Assembly (NCBI RefSeq): GCF_003265705.1
Contig: NW_020313057.1
Location: forward strand, 2,081,893-2,145,892
From: Callorhinus ursinus
Lineage: Eukaryota; Chordata; Mammalia; Carnivora; Otariidae
Direction: 5' to 3'
DNA length: 64,000 nt
Part shown: positions 11,428-24,099 of the stretch, piece by piece
Layout: each line of letters begins with the position of its first letter
Numbering within the stretch: position 1 is the first letter of the stretch
Notes under the pieces: model-generated
The model's database searches: none
Told to the model about the DNA's origin: nothing
What the model saw: the letters and a program-made list of their open reading frames with translations, nothing else
Program-made: the position numbers and the translations under genes

Positions 11428-11636
11428 TTTTCTGGTTTTTGATTTGTGAGAGAGAGCATGAGAGTGAGAACTCACACACAAGTGGAGGGGGCAGAGGAAT
11501 AGGGAGATGGGGAGTAGACTCCCCGCTGAGAACGAAGCCCTATGCACCAGGGGCTCAATCCCATGACCCTGAGATCATGACCTGAGCCGAAACCAAGAGT
11601 TGTATGCTCAACCAACTGAGCCACCCAGGCGCCCCT
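11428..11636 (-). mobile_element. Can-SINE, full length
   Basis: Body includes gagagagagcatgagagtgag and gagccacccaggcgcccc. The 16-bp TSD cattgaccttattttg at 11412-11427 has one change at 11637-11652. Confidence 0.95.
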
Positions 11637-11652
11637 CATAGACCTTATTTTG

Positions 11653-13197
11653 AATAATACATTTTTCAGAATTGAAACAATGGGTTCGTATAACTCCAGT
11701 GAGTGTCTCTTAAGAACTTCAAGTTTAAAGGTTATGTTAAGTGGCTTTTAGGGGAAAAAATAATAAAATCACAGGAAAGGAACTGGATCTCCATACAACT
11801 ATTGTTTGATTAAGGAAATTACAGACAGGGAGGCTTCCTTCATAAAACACAGAATTATGAAAACTTCCTTAACTTTAACAAATATAAATTGAGTGGCCTC
11901 ATAGACTCCAGACATAATCTATCATCTGATCTCCCATGGCTCAGTTGATGTTAGGATCCCTCACAAAATAAAGGAATGTTAAATGCTAACATAGAAAGTG
12001 ACATAAAAAGATGCATGCCAAGAAATGATAAAGAAAATTCTTCTTAGCTAAATAAATACAGGGAAATGTTTTCCCTCATGAGGTCAGTCACAAATTTTAC
12101 AATGCAATTTAGCAGAAGTGAAAAGTAGCTCAGGAAAGATTCACAGTTAGTCTCAAAATGTCCTTCTAACCCTAATAGTGGTTTTCCAGTAACTCAATGC
12201 TGAGCTTGGGATTATAACCCCAAAACACTACTTCAGTATGAAACACCAACTGAATCCCTGTTAAATGGAACCCTTCTCCATTCTACATGTTTCCATATGG
12301 AGGTACCTCCATCAGAGGAACACAGCTGGTCTCTTGCCTCATTCTTTTTCAGTCTTATTTGCAGTAAAAGCGTGCATAGTTATGTGTGACAGACATCAGT
12401 CCACATTTCCCAATTAAGGAGAGTTCATCTACTATAAGACTATAAGCACAGAGAAATCCATCTCTTTTTTTCCTCCCTCACTTCTTCCCTGGTTAATAAA
12501 GTACCAGGGTGAATTTTGGAAGAATGAACTAAGCATCCCACCTCATGACCTTCACTTCCTGTCTAGAGACTTGTGTTCTATTCTACTTTCTGGTAAAGGG
12601 AAATAATCTACCCTGTGTGAGAGGTCTCATTGTGGAGCTGTGCCAGAACTCTGCAAAAAGGTACACCTAATTTCAGGTGAAAGCTTAGCAATCCCATTTG
12701 ACAACAGACCCAAGCCACTTTCTGCCAACTACTTCCCCCAACAACAAAAGGGTAAATATTTTATATATACCCACCTGACTACTGAGTCTATCTTCCAATC
12801 AGAGCAGAGAGCAGTAATAATTACTGACTCCCTAAAGTCTCAATGCACAGGTAGTAGAAACATTTTTTGTATCAACATTAATTGACAGGTGTAGAGAAGG
12901 AAAGCAGCTCTTCCAGAGATATGGTCCTAAAAGTCTTCATAGTAAAAGCTCACCAAGGATGTCTTTGTTTGTTGGTAATGTCAATTTAGATCAACAATTC
13001 ATTGACTATTTACTGCAGGCAGCATCTTCAGTGCAAATAGGAGCTGTGTGCAGTGAAGAAGTGAACATTATACAGAGATAAGCAAGAAGTCTATAATCTA
13101 CTGGGAGCACAGAGATACACACAAATAACTTGGATACAAAGCAAACCATGATAAGTGATACATAGATGTAATAACATTACAGACCAAACACTATGAG
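11653..13197. other. mostly unique DNA
   Basis: About 1.5 kb without a recognised repeat. The longest frame is 81 codons (12640-12885) and has no motif. Confidence 0.5.
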
Positions 13198-13256
13198 ATT
13201 TTCAACAAATGGCGCTGGGACAGTTGAATATCCACATGCAAAAGAATGAATTTGGA

Positions 13257-13443
13257 AACAAACTGAGGGTTGCTGGAAGGGAAGGGGGTGGAGGGATGGA
13301 GTAACTGGGTGATGGACATGGGGGAGGGTATGTGTTGTAATGAGCACTAGGTATTATATAAGACTGATGAATCACAGACTTACATCCCTGAAACAAATAA
13401 TACGGTATATGTTAATTAATTGAATTTAAATTAAAAAATTAAA
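13257..13443 (+). mobile_element. young LINE-1 3' end, short
   Basis: Starts at aacaaactgagggttgctgg and ends at ttaattgaatttaaatta. TSD aaagaatgaatttgga at 13241-13256, with one mismatch at 13444-13459. Confidence 0.93.
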
Positions 13444-13570
13444 AAAGAATGAAGTTGGACCCCTCTGTCACACCATACACAAAAATTAACTCAAAACGAA
13501 TCAAAGATCTAAAAGTCTTAGAAGAAAACATAGATGTAAATCTTTTTGACCTTGGATAAGGCAATGGCTT

Positions 13571-13712
13571 CCTTCTTTATTGTGGTAAAATAGACACAAC
13601 ATAAGATTTATCACTTTACCTATTTTAAGGTAAGGGTACAATTCAGAGGCATTTAGTACATTCTTAATGTTATGCAACCATCACCACTATCTAGTTCTGG
13701 AACATTTGCATC
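13571..13712 (-). mobile_element. LINE-1 3' UTR end of an older family, antisense
   Basis: The plus strand reads ttattgtggtaaaatagaca to ctagttctggaacatttgc, the reverse complement of an old L1 3' end also seen at 20.8 kb. TSD aggcaatggctt at 13559-13570 and 13713-13724 is exact. Confidence 0.88.
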
Positions 13713-14317
13713 AGGCAATGGCTTTTTAAATATAACACCAAACATGTAAGTGACCAAAGGAAATAAATAGATAAACTGGACTTCATCAAAATTTAAACCT
13801 TTTGTACATCAAAAGACACTATCAAAAGAGTGAAAAGACAGCCAGCTCAGAGAATGTGATAAAATAATTGTAAATCATGTGTCTGATAAGGATCTAGTAT
13901 TCACGATATGTAAAGAACAATTAAAACTCAATAATAAAAAGTTAACACGAATTTTTCAATGAGCAAAGGACTTAGACATTCTTCCAAAGAATATATACAG
14001 ATAGCCAAGGAGCACATGTAAAGATACTTAACACCCTCAAGGAAATGCAAATCAAAACCACAAGATACCACTTCACACCCATTGGCAGAGCTATACCTAA
14101 AAGAAAGACAATAAGAACTGTTGATAAGGATGTGGAGATACTGGAACCTTCCTGCATTGCTGCTGAGGGTAAAAAATGGTGCAGCCATAATGGAAACAGT
14201 TGGGCAGTTCCTCAAACAGTTAAACATAGTTACCATATGACCCAGTAATTCTACTCCTAAGTATATCCTAAGAGAACTAGAAACATACTTCTACACAAAA
14301 ATTTATACATGAATGTT

Positions 14318-14520
14318 GGGTGCCTGGGTGGCTCAGTTGGTTAAGCAACTGCCTTCAGCTCAGGTCATGATCCTGGAGTCCCGGGATCGAGTCCCGCATT
14401 GGGCTCCCTGCTCAGCGGGGAGTCTGCTTCTCCCTCTGACCCTCCCCCCTCTCATGCTCTCTATCTATCTCATTCTCTCAAATAAATAAAATCTTTAAAA
14501 AAAATAAAAAATAAATTAAA
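14318..14520 (+). mobile_element. Can-SINE, full length
   Basis: Complete, with the ctctatctatctcattctct tail variant. TSD aaaatttatacatgaatgtt at 14298-14317 and 14521-14540. Confidence 0.97.
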
Positions 14521-14975
14521 AAAATTTATACATGAATGTTTACCCCAGCATTATTTATAGTAGCCAAAAAGTGGAAACAATCCAAATATCCATCAACTGA
14601 TGAATGGATACACAAACTATAATACATCCATGTGATGGAATATTATTCAGCCATAAAAGAAATTAAGTACTGATTTTGGCTACGATATGGATTAATCTTG
14701 AAAAAACATTACGCTAAATGAAATAGGTCAGACACAAAACATCTCCTATTTTTTTATTTCATTTATATAAAGTATCCAGAATAGACAAATCACTAGAGAC
14801 AGAAAGTAAAGTTGTGGTTGTAAGGGGATAGAGGAGGGTGGGGTGGGGCGTCACTGCTAATGGTAATGGGGTTTCCTTTGGGGGATGGTGAAAATGTTTT
14901 AAAGGCAGATAGTGATGATGAGTGCACAACTTTATGTCTATGCTAAAAATTGCTGAACTGTGCACTTTTCATTAA

Positions 14976-15424
14976 TTTTTTTCTTAATGCCTTGTGGGAA
15001 CAAAAGAAGGAAAGAAACAAAGTGGAGTAAAATGCAAACAATTTTCAATGCCTACAGGCCAGAAGCAAAAAAAGCATTAGTTAAAACCGAACACATTATA
15101 ATGATTATACTGATTTTCATCACTAATAAACTCTCCAGTTTGGAACTTTATTCTAATATTAGCTGTTTTTCTTCTCAAAAGATCCTCTGCAAATGAGTGA
15201 GTCTTTCTACTCCCAAATATCAATATACTTGAATCTACTATATGACCAACTACCATTTAGGTAATTAAAAACGCATATACGGTCATAAACATAATTAAGA
15301 GAATATAAATTGTAAATTACACGGTAGAAGTCTAATTTGTTCATACATAGTATGTATGTTCTCGTGGCTGCATTAACCCTATCACACTTTAGATAGTAAT
15401 TTATACCCCAGAACTGTATAGCTT
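14976..15424. other. A+T-rich unique DNA
   Basis: A 78-codon frame at 14960-15196 has no motif, and I saw no repeat landmark. Confidence 0.5.
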
Positions 15425-15628
15425 TATGCTTTACAATGTGCCTTCACATACATCTTTTTGTTGAGTTCTCAGCCATGATTCTGTGAGATGGGCAAGGCTA
15501 GTCAATATTCCCATTTGACAGATGAGAAAAGTCAATCTCAGGAAAATTACAGTGTTTTGCCGAATGTCCCACAGCTCACTGGCAGAGTCATGACTATAAG
15601 TCAAGTCTTCTACCTCCTAGGCAGGTGC
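15425..15628 (-). mobile_element. MIR SINE, antisense
   Basis: The plus strand shows the reverse of the MIR core: ctgtgagatgggcaaggc, cccatttgacagatgag, acagctcactggcagagt. Old and diverged. Confidence 0.8.
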
Positions 15629-16140
15629 TTCTGGCAGAGGTCCCACCTCCAGCTAGATCACATTTCCTGGGATGAGCTATCTCCATAACCCATGTGGTTT
15701 GGCCATCCCCAGACTGGCTGGCCTCGACTGGACTCACACAGCACAAGCTGACCACACCACAGATGACAGAAATGCTGCTTCTGTCTGCCTGAGACCAAAT
15801 TCCCTTACAACACCCCACACACAACCCAACCTGGAGTCCAAAGGCCTTGGTGGGGTCCAGCCAGAGGAAAAGAGCTCAGTAATGAGTGGAGAGTAGGAGC
15901 CGCTTTTGACACTGGGAAGTTGGGAAATGACACTCTGGGCATCCCTGTCGAGTAACCACAAAAATGCCACGACAACAAAATATCTTCAAAAAAAGATGCA
16001 AAAAAAGAAAAGAAAACAATTCTATTGACACAGTGACAATGTGTATTGAGAGAAAGAGTGAAAACTTCAATCACTTTTTTCCATGAAATTCTTCAAATGA
16101 ATTCCACAAATATCTTGAAATTTCTGGAAAGCTACTTTTT
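15629..16140. other. unique DNA, no feature recognised
   Basis: Several overlapping 64-89-codon frames on both strands suggest mildly G+C-rich chance frames rather than a gene. Confidence 0.5.
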
Positions 16141-16156
16141 AAATCTCCAAATCTGT

Positions 16157-16353
16157 GGGGTGCCCGGGTGGCTCAGTTGGTTAAGCATCGCCCTGGGCTT
16201 AGGTCATAATCCCAGGGTCCTGGGATCTAGTCCCGCGTTGGGCTCCCTGCTCAGCGGGGAGTCTGCTTCTGCCTCTACCCTTCCCCCCTGCTCATGACCA
16301 GTCTCTCTCTCTCTCTTTCAAATAAATAAACAAAATCTTTTAAAAATACTAAT
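16157..16353 (+). mobile_element. Can-SINE, full length
   Basis: Head gggtgcccgggtggctcag. TSD aaatctccaaatctgt at 16141-16156 and 16354-16369 is exact, so the insertion is fairly recent. Confidence 0.97.
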
Positions 16354-16369
16354 AAATCTCCAAATCTGT

Positions 16370-16985
16370 ATAGTAGAATGAATTTTTATTTTTCTTTTAG
16401 ATAGTTTAACTTCATGTAAAATAAAGTCAATATAAAAAGGCAATTTTTTCAAATAAATTCTATGAAATGTATATATAATGAAAAATGTTTACTGCATACA
16501 ACAGCTTGGTCAAATGCTTTATTTTCTGCTGTCTTTTTTGAGGGAAAGAGACAAAGATGATTTTTGCCAGCTTGAGGACACTAGAGAGGTGACAGCTCCT
16601 ATAACAGACACAGTTACCAAATAGTCTACTGCACTTAAACAGACTAAGACCGGAAGTTAGGTAGAAGTTATTTGTAAGACTGGAAGAAAGTAAGTAACGA
16701 ATGAACTTTTGAAACACTCCCTAGGTTTACTAGAGATTACCAAGGATTAGACAAGTTTATGTAAACTCACTGATTCTCAAAAGGTCAAGAAACAGGAAAC
16801 TGAAAATTGGTAAAAAAAAAAAAAAAGTAGAGGTGGTGTCAGAAACCTTGATACATATGTGTGAATAGTTGATGGGGAAACATTCTAACTTTAAACAATG
16901 TGGAATAAAGTGGCGGAAATCATTTGAATGTTGACCAACCTACTCAAAAGTCATGTTCTGCCACATGACTTCATACAACAGATAA
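16370..16985. other. unique DNA with a poly-A run
   Basis: A 14-base A run lies near 16811. No repeat body was recognised. Confidence 0.5.
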
Positions 16986-16989
16986 TTCC

Positions 16990-17265
16990 CAAAAGGTTTC
17001 TTGAAAATTAAATAAAAATGTAAAAGCACTACAAGGTTATGAAAACAACAGGACACAAAATTACATATAAAGCATGGCCTAAATTTTGTAATTATATGTG
17101 TATGTAAAAAAAAGACTGAAGGGGAAATACCAAAATTGTGTAGCGCTTATCTCTGGAAATTGGGATTGCTGGTGGTATTTATTCTTTTCTTGTTATTTTC
17201 AGAATTTTTTAAAATAACCTACATAGGTCTGTGCTATTATAATAAATACGTGCAATTGATACTAT
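16990..17265 (+). mobile_element. old LINE-1 3' UTR
   Basis: Landmarks aaaagactgaaggggaaata, cttatctctggaaattggga and ttattttcagaattttttaa follow the old L1 3' UTR in order. Confidence 0.65.
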
Positions 17266-20067
17266 AGGAAGAAAATAGCATTGTGGGTTCTTGTTATTTA
17301 GTTGAACCCCACAACCAACACATTTATAAAGATAACAATTCCTTTGTGTAGAACACAACAAACTTTCTAGTGCTTGTGTGTGGTAAGTTTGGATTTTGAC
17401 TTCATATCCAGATACTTTTACTTAAAGCAGATAAATTGTCTACAGTGAAGATGCAATGAGTGCTAGGTTTGTAATACTTTTTCTTCATAGTTACCAAGGA
17501 TTAAGGAGGAGGGACACCTAAATGTCTCACCTATATGTTATGCATTTTATCAAAGTAAATATCATATGTAAGATGTACTTATAGAGATATATTTCTATAT
17601 ATTCCTCAAATAAAAATGTAATGTTAGGATGATTTAAACATCAGGCATTATTTAAAAGTAACAAAATGACAAAATGTCATCAAGACTCCTCCGGAACTCT
17701 TGAAGTAATTTTCCTTACAGGAATCATTCACTTTACAATTGAAGGAGCTCTTCAATTCCACCTGAGGTTAACGATTTGCATCTTTTTCGTTCAAGACAGA
17801 GAACCACAGGGGAAAATTCATTTAGCTGTCTCTGCAGTGTCAGCCTGTCCAGACTCAGCAGAAGATCACCCAATCAAATTAGATCAGGAAGGGAGCAGCA
17901 TATACTTTTAAAGGCTTTTGAAAGGTCTCAAAATTTTAAATCAGAGGTGAATGATGGGATGCAGAAAGCCTGCCCAACACTTTCCAATTATTATTTATAC
18001 TTATAATATATATATAAATACTTATAACAAGTATTTTCCAATTAAAGACATCGTGAACTAGAATCAGGTATTTGCAGTTTTGACTGCTGGCACAGGGAGA
18101 ATGAACGAACAGACCTGACCTGGTCTAAAAGCAAAGTGTCCACCCCTCTGGGTCCCTCAAAGAGATGGCAGTCTCACTCACTAATGAACAGATGGCTCAC
18201 TGAGGGCCAGGGGGTCCCTTGGTGCACCTGCAGGTTACAGAGCTACCCTTCGCTTGAGGAGACAGGCACAGAGATTTTTCTGCTGATTTATATCAGTTTC
18301 TGCTCTCAAAACAAGACAGAAGGCAGCTGTTTGGGAGAAGGCCCTATCTGAGGAGCAACCATGATGCACAGTGTTGGTGTTGGCACCGCAAAGAATAAAA
18401 CATGCATCCAGCGCGGTTATCATAACAAGCAGAGAATCAGCAATGGAAACCATGCCAAAAGAAAAGGCAAATCCTTTGATTTCTGTCCACCCTTCCCCAC
18501 GCTGTCACAAAATCTCATAAAAGTAATTCATCTTGGATTGTGCATCCTTTCTGATAGTGTTTCTGGTCTTTATGAAAGAGCTTGGGGATTTGCAACCTTT
18601 CAGGAGTGCCTTTTTATCCTCACATTTTTCTGATTTCTGCTCCACTCCGCTCCATGGTGTACCTGCTCGTGTCTGAACGTTCTCCCTGGCCCTTTTGGTT
18701 CCCTTAAAATAAATATGACTTCTCCTCATTCCGTCCTCCTTTTCCTTCCGGGATATGGCTGGCTGCCAGAAAGTCAAGGGTTGAGATCAAAGGGAGGTTG
18801 CTCCTACGCAAGAGAAAACACAGACTGTCAGCTGTACTCTCTCCTGATCTACCAGACATGTGATTCAGAAGGGGGCAGCGAAGATTTAGGGATGTTTCCC
18901 ACCTCTTAAAGGTCTGAGTAAATGAGGCTGGCTGCCAACAGAGGGAAGGAAACGATTTTCTGTTGAGATTTATGATCTGAGTCTAGCACAGCCTTCTGGA
19001 AAGTTACTAAAACACTGGGTGTGAATCTCCCCCTCAGAGATTTCTGTATTTCCTTTTGATAAATAAGCAAACAAAAAAATCAGAAACTCAATCCCACAGG
19101 ATCCCCCTCATTACACCTCTGCAGCAAAACGAGAAGCAATAAAGCCACTCCAAAAGAGTCTTTCCCGAAGCCCTGAGATTCCCAGTGTTGTGTTTATTCT
19201 TATCTGTAGGAGTTCCACTTTCTGTAAAAGGGTCTCACCCAGAGATCTCTTCTAAATCACATGTGTCTTAATTTTAGGAGCTGGGACACAGTGTTCCCTG
19301 TCGTACATCTAAGACAAAGTATTTCTATCCCTGGGTCTTCTTCAGTTTAAGAATCTTGAAGGAGGGAGAGAGAGAGAGTAAGGGAGGGAGGGAGGGAAAA
19401 AGGGAGAGAGACAGATTGGCAATGAATCAATACACAAATATATTGAAAAATGATGATCCACGTCTACTCAAAATTGGCCCAAATTTAGGAAGCCACAACA
19501 CATGCCCCGTGCAGAGAGATACTGTTAAAACGAAGTACACATCGGAGGGCATGAAATAAAACCAACCCATGCTTCCAGCTCAATTTGGAAGAGCAACTTC
19601 TCCAAACTATCTTCCTGCCTCTTACTGACCTACTCTATAGTCAATTGTCAACTGTGTTTCTAAAGAAATGTTGTGGGGAAACAAAATCAATCCTCACTGA
19701 AAAATAAGGAAGTAACTGCTTCAAATAGGTAATTTGTCTCAGCTAAGTAACTTACGGATATCTTAGTCTTTCAATTATTTAACTGACAGCTGCAGTACTC
19801 AGGATATTGGGGATATTGAAGATGCTACTGTTGACACATATGTGACAAGACAGCTTATTCTCAGCTAAGGATCTCAGGCTGTTCCTATACTGAACAAACA
19901 TCGACAACTGGAATTGAACATACAGCTTTACGCTAACAGACCAAACAAATATTGGCAACATTGATCCTTATATTCTTTAGAGCTTGAGGATATTAATCAA
20001 AATTTCAGAAAATAGACTTATTCTGTAAAACCAAATTATTTATTTTCAGACAAGGTTTTAAGCCATT
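17266..20067. other. 2.8 kb of largely repeat-free DNA
   Basis: No transposon was recognised apart from the GA-rich tract at 19356-19412. Frames reach 90 codons (18361-18633 and the opposite strand), without known motifs. This is one of the longer repeat-poor stretches in the window. Confidence 0.5.
19356..19412. repeat. GA/GGGA-rich low-complexity tract
   Basis: Purine-only runs such as gggagggagggagggaaaaa. Confidence 0.93.
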
Positions 20068-20079
20068 CATGGGCTTCTT

Positions 20080-20273
20080 TTTTTTTTTTTTAAGATTTTA
20101 TTCATTTAGAGAGTGAGAGAGAGAGTGAGCAGGGGGAGGAGGAGAATCTCCAGCAGACTCCGCGCTGAGTGCTGAGCCCGAGACAGGGCGTGATCCCACA
20201 ACCCTGAGATCATGACCTGAGCTGAAATCAAGAGTCAGATGCTTAACTGACTGAGCCACCCAGGCACCCCACT
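20080..20273 (-). mobile_element. Can-SINE
   Basis: Poly-T, aagattttattcatttag, gagccacccaggcacccc. TSD catgggcttctt at 20068-20079, cacgggcttctt at 20274-20285. Confidence 0.95.
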
Positions 20274-20435
20274 CACGGGCTTCTTATTCTCAGGGCCAGG
20301 AACCTAATTTCATAATGACTGGTAGCCCTTAGGACATAGTAGTTAAACAACTGTCAAAAACAAGTGGTATATTTGTTGTCTTTTTTAAAAATTTATTTTC
20401 AGTAAAAAAAAAAAATGTTTGAATTAAAAATGATC

Positions 20436-20636
20436 TGGGGGTGCCTGGGTGGCTCAGTCGGTTAAGTATCTGCCTTCGGCTCAGGTCATGAACTCCGGGT
20501 CCTGGGATTGAGCCCTGCCTGGGGTTCCCTGCTCAGCAGGGAGTCTGCTTCTCCCTCTCCCTCTGCCCCTTCCCCCTGTTTATGCTCTCCCTTGATCTCT
20601 CTCTCCATCTCAAATAAATAAAGAAAATCTTTTTAA
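20436..20636 (+). mobile_element. Can-SINE, full length
   Basis: Head ggggtgcctgggtggctcag, tail aaataaataaagaaaatctt. The TSD aaaaatgatc is found on both sides. With the copy at 20080 it forms an inverted pair 162 bp apart. Confidence 0.95.
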
Positions 20637-20813
20637 AAAAATGATCCATTAACTGAAAACATATTTTGTAAATACCATTTAATTCATCTTAAAATATTGG
20701 AAAAAAAACAATTTTGAAGTTAAAAAAAATTTCAAACTCAATGATGAATTTATTCCATGCACAGGAATGCTCCTCCTTGTCATGTCATTGCCACACTATG
20801 CTCATTTCGTGTT

Positions 20814-21120
20814 TCTTTAAAATTTTATTGTGTTGTGATAAAATACACATAATATAAAATTTGCCATTTATTCATTAAGTGTACAATTCAGTGACATTTA
20901 GTACATTCACAGTGTTGGACAACCATCACCACTAACTAGTTCCAGAATATTTTCATCACCTCAAAAGGAAACCCTATTCTCATTAAGTAATCACTCCCCC
21001 TCCTCCCCCCATCCCTCAGGCCCTGGCAAACACTAATCTGCTTTCTCTGTGGACTTGTCTATTCCGGACATTTCATATAAATGGAATCATATGCTATATG
21101 GCCTTTTGTGTCCGGCATAA
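20814..21120 (-). mobile_element. old LINE-1 3' UTR, antisense
   Basis: Plus-strand landmarks ttgtgataaaatacacataa, acaaccatcaccactaacta and gacatttcatataaatggaa are the reverse complement of an old L1 3' end. Confidence 0.85.
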
Positions 21121-21369
21121 AAGCAGAATGTGCATATTTCAGTCTTGACAGCGAGCATCACTATCATTTTTGCCTTCACATTGAAATTCTAGATTTGATT
21201 TCCTCTGTGAATTACAGTCCTTCCCTGATTCCTGATATTTAATCCAGAACTTAAAAAATTTTGACAGGTTTCCGACTCATTCCAGAGCTGAGAACAATTT
21301 TGCTCAAGGTTTCAGAGCACAGGACTTCCTGCTTCCACCAGTAATATTACACCTAGATTTATACTTAGG

Positions 21370-21850
21370 TCTATTAGAATGCTTTTCAGTTGCAAGTTGC
21401 GGAAAACCACCCAACTATCGGTACATTAAACAATAAGGTGTTTATTATCCCACATAACGAACAAACAAAAAAATCCAAAGGCAAGGTGGATTCAGGACAG
21501 TTCAGTACTTCAGTGTATGAGTTTCTTTTAACTTTCTGCTCTGTCATCCTCAGCTTGTTGGGACCGCCCACCCACCCTTCTCCTCCCACCAGTGGTGACC
21601 AGATGGCCACAGCAGCTGCCGAGGTCATCTCTTCACAGAGCTTGTCCAGAAGCAGAAAAGGACAGTTATTCCTCTCATCTCAATTTCTATTAGGGTGGGA
21701 GAACTTTCTCAAAATCCTCCCGGCAGATTCCCCCTCATGTCCCATTGACCAGTTATGTCACAAGACCATACCTCTACCTGGGGTGGGCAAGAGCAGTGGG
21801 CTTGCCATGCCAACGCTCACTCCTGGGACAGGGGAGGGCCCACAAAGTAC
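21370..21850 (+). mobile_element. ancient interspersed repeat, family not assigned
   Basis: Begins ttagaatgcttttcagttgc, then aaacaataaggtgtttatta. This is the layout of a common old mammalian repeat whose name I cannot assign. A 161-codon frame at 21390-21875 lies inside it and so is not a gene. The 26.0-26.9 kb region looks like a related element. Confidence 0.5.
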
Positions 21851-22087
21851 ATGGCCACCAAATACCTCAACATAATGGGGTTCAGTTAGTGAGGAAGGCT
21901 CGGGAAATGATAAACTGATAGGCTACCTGCATTGTCTGCCTTGGTATTTGTGTTGGTTTCAAATCAATTACTTTTCCAATCTCGTGATCTGAATGGTTCC
22001 CTGAGGTTGTGTAGTCTGTGACATCAGATCTGAGTAACTTGGTTGACCAGGCATTCATTAAAAGAGGTTGTTAAGAATGAACTGTCA

Positions 22088-22284
22088 GGGCTCCTGGGTG
22101 ACTCAGTCGTTAAGCGTCTGCCTTCAGCTCAGGTCGTGATCCCAGGGTCCTGGGATCGAGCCCCGCATCAGGCTCCCTGCTCGGCGGGAAGCCTGCTTCT
22201 CCCTCTCCCGCTCCCCCTGCTTGTGTTCCCTCTCTCACTGTGTCTCTGTCAAATAAATAAGTAAAATCTTTAAAAAAAAAAAAA
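22088..22284 (+). mobile_element. Can-SINE, full length
   Basis: Uses the ctcggcgggaagcctgcttc body variant. TSD aagaatgaactgtca at 22073-22087 and about 22285-22299 is exact. Confidence 0.97.
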
Positions 22285-22299
22285 AAAGAATGAACTGTC

Positions 22300-23008
22300 A
22301 AAACTCACATTTTACTTAGCTTGATAGCTGGTTAACAGAAAATAACAGACGTTTTTGCAACATCAACTTGGCAGAAACAAGACTAGAATTGCTATGTGAT
22401 AGCACTACGTGGTGAAAAAGGCGATATTTTGAAAAGTTTCCTTTCCATAACAGTGTTGCACAGGTGCCCTGGATTATTTACTCACCATTCAAAGGTTATT
22501 CTAACAGGTTGTATTCCACTGATCAGCAACTGAATCAATACTTTCCACCACCCAGGTCACTACTTTTGTCAGGAACTAGAGCAAACCCACCAGTGAGTGT
22601 CATGTAGATGGAGCCCTATGGGGACAAATAAATCTAGAAGCCCATCAATTACAGTGATGGCTACGAGGGAGAAGAGCATAGATCACTCACAATTCAAAGG
22701 GAAAAACAAAGCACAACCCAAAATGGGAGTTGTCCTCTTCCTCCTCATCCTGCGGGGAGAGAAGCCTTAGGAAATTTGAGGAACTCTTTAGCCAAGAGAG
22801 TAATGAGGCATAAATCCTGCCAATAGATAGTGAGAAGCCCGGCTCAGGAAGTAACGCCATTAACCAAAGGACCCTCCAGTGCTGGGGACAGTGATTAATG
22901 GTCTAAACTTGACACCGTGACTTGGAAAGGTTTGCACCATTGATTTCCACTCTTAGGAGTGATTTGCAGAAACTGGAAACAATTTTGGTGGCCATTGTCA
23001 CCGTCTTG
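22300..23008. other. unique DNA, no feature recognised
   Basis: No frame above 60 codons and no repeat landmark. Confidence 0.5.
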
Positions 23009-23180
23009 CCAGTTGCCTTTGCTCAGCATCTAGCTCAGGGAGCAAGAAGAGAGTTGTTTATAACCTTTTCTCTCGGGACTTAAGAACCTGGGACTGTTAT
23101 CTATGCAGTTGGTGTCTGCTGGCTTCCCTCTAAAACTGGAGGATGGGTTGTTAATGTTACAATTTATGGAGTGCTTATCA
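23009..23180 (+). repeat. 172-bp segment duplicated at 25662-25833 (likely source copy)
   Basis: Aligned by eye without gaps, the two copies differ at 7 of 172 positions (about 96% identical). This copy is flanked by unique sequence, whereas the other lies inside a SINE, so this one is the probable donor. Just beyond the end, cttgcag at 23192-23198 reappears at the far junction of the second copy. Confidence 0.93.
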
Positions 23181-23199
23181 ACGTACGTCAGCTTGCAGA

Positions 23200-24050
23200 T
23201 GGCTCCAGGCAAAGAACTTCACTCTTATCAGAGACCATTCTCTTCGGCTGTCATTTGTCGGTCTTGGATATTAACACGGAGCACTGTTGTCGCACACTTG
23301 GAATGAGAACAACAAAAATCTTGCAGACTGCCTTTTGGGAGCTGAGTTTCTGTCACCTCCTCAGAAGTCTGTCACGTCTCTTTATCACTAAGCTATACAT
23401 CTCACATATTTCCCAGAACACAGGAGAATTAAACAGGAAGACCAGCCACTCTTTAGGACTCACAGAGCCTTCAAGGAGGAATGTGGGAGTTTTTTCCCTC
23501 AGTCTAAAATAGAAAAGTACAGAAAGGGCAGGAATCCACTGGTTGGTTATTCAGTAACCTGTTAGGGCACAGATGAGTAAGTAATTTGGTTGCTGGAAGA
23601 GAAAGCCAGAGGGGAAGCTATCAATTGTTCCAGCAACACTGTCCATGGACACATTTTCCGCATTTTTATGACTTTTTAAAAATAAGCATCCCAGAGGTCC
23701 ACTGTGATTCCAATTTTTTCTTTAAAGTAGTTATCAAAAAACTACAATCGTTCCAATGTTGCTGCCATTCTTAAAACATTTTTGGAACTGTCCCCTCAGA
23801 GCCACCCACACGTAGGAAAATTAGGCTCATCACTTTACACCTGTATTTCATTTAAGGAATAAAATAGAATTCTTCACCTTATACACCCACTTGATTTACA
23901 AGTCTTGTTCCTGAATGACATTGCTCCACCAGTGGAACCTCTGAAAGGCCAATATTTGACCCATAAAGAATATTCGATTAGCACAGTTGTTGAGCGCTAT
24001 TTTTAAGGGAGTTCTAAAGGTGTTCTCGGCAATAGGAGGAGCACAGGAAT
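23200..24050. other. unique DNA, no feature recognised
   Basis: A 113-codon plus-strand frame (23171-23512) overlaps the duplicated segment and has no motif. Confidence 0.5.
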
Positions 24051-24099
24051 TGCTTAAAAAGGAACAATAGACCCCAAAGGCAATCACTTGTGCTAAGCC

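Larger units (their letters stand above)
13198..14975 (+). mobile_element. old LINE-1 ORF2 3' half and 3' UTR, carrying three insertions
   Basis: Landmarks follow L1 order: caaatggcgctgggacag, acttcatcaaaatttaaacc, gaaatgcaaatcaaaaccac, gatgtggagatactgga, catcaactgatgaatggata, aaaattgctgaactgtgc. Decayed ORF2 residues are visible but many stops interrupt. Inside it lie a young L1 end (13257-13443), an antisense old L1 end (13571-13712) and a SINE (14318-14520), each with its own TSD. Confidence 0.9.

Noticed and set aside
21390..21875. 161-codon open frame
   Set aside because: It lies within an ancient interspersed repeat and has no recognisable domain.
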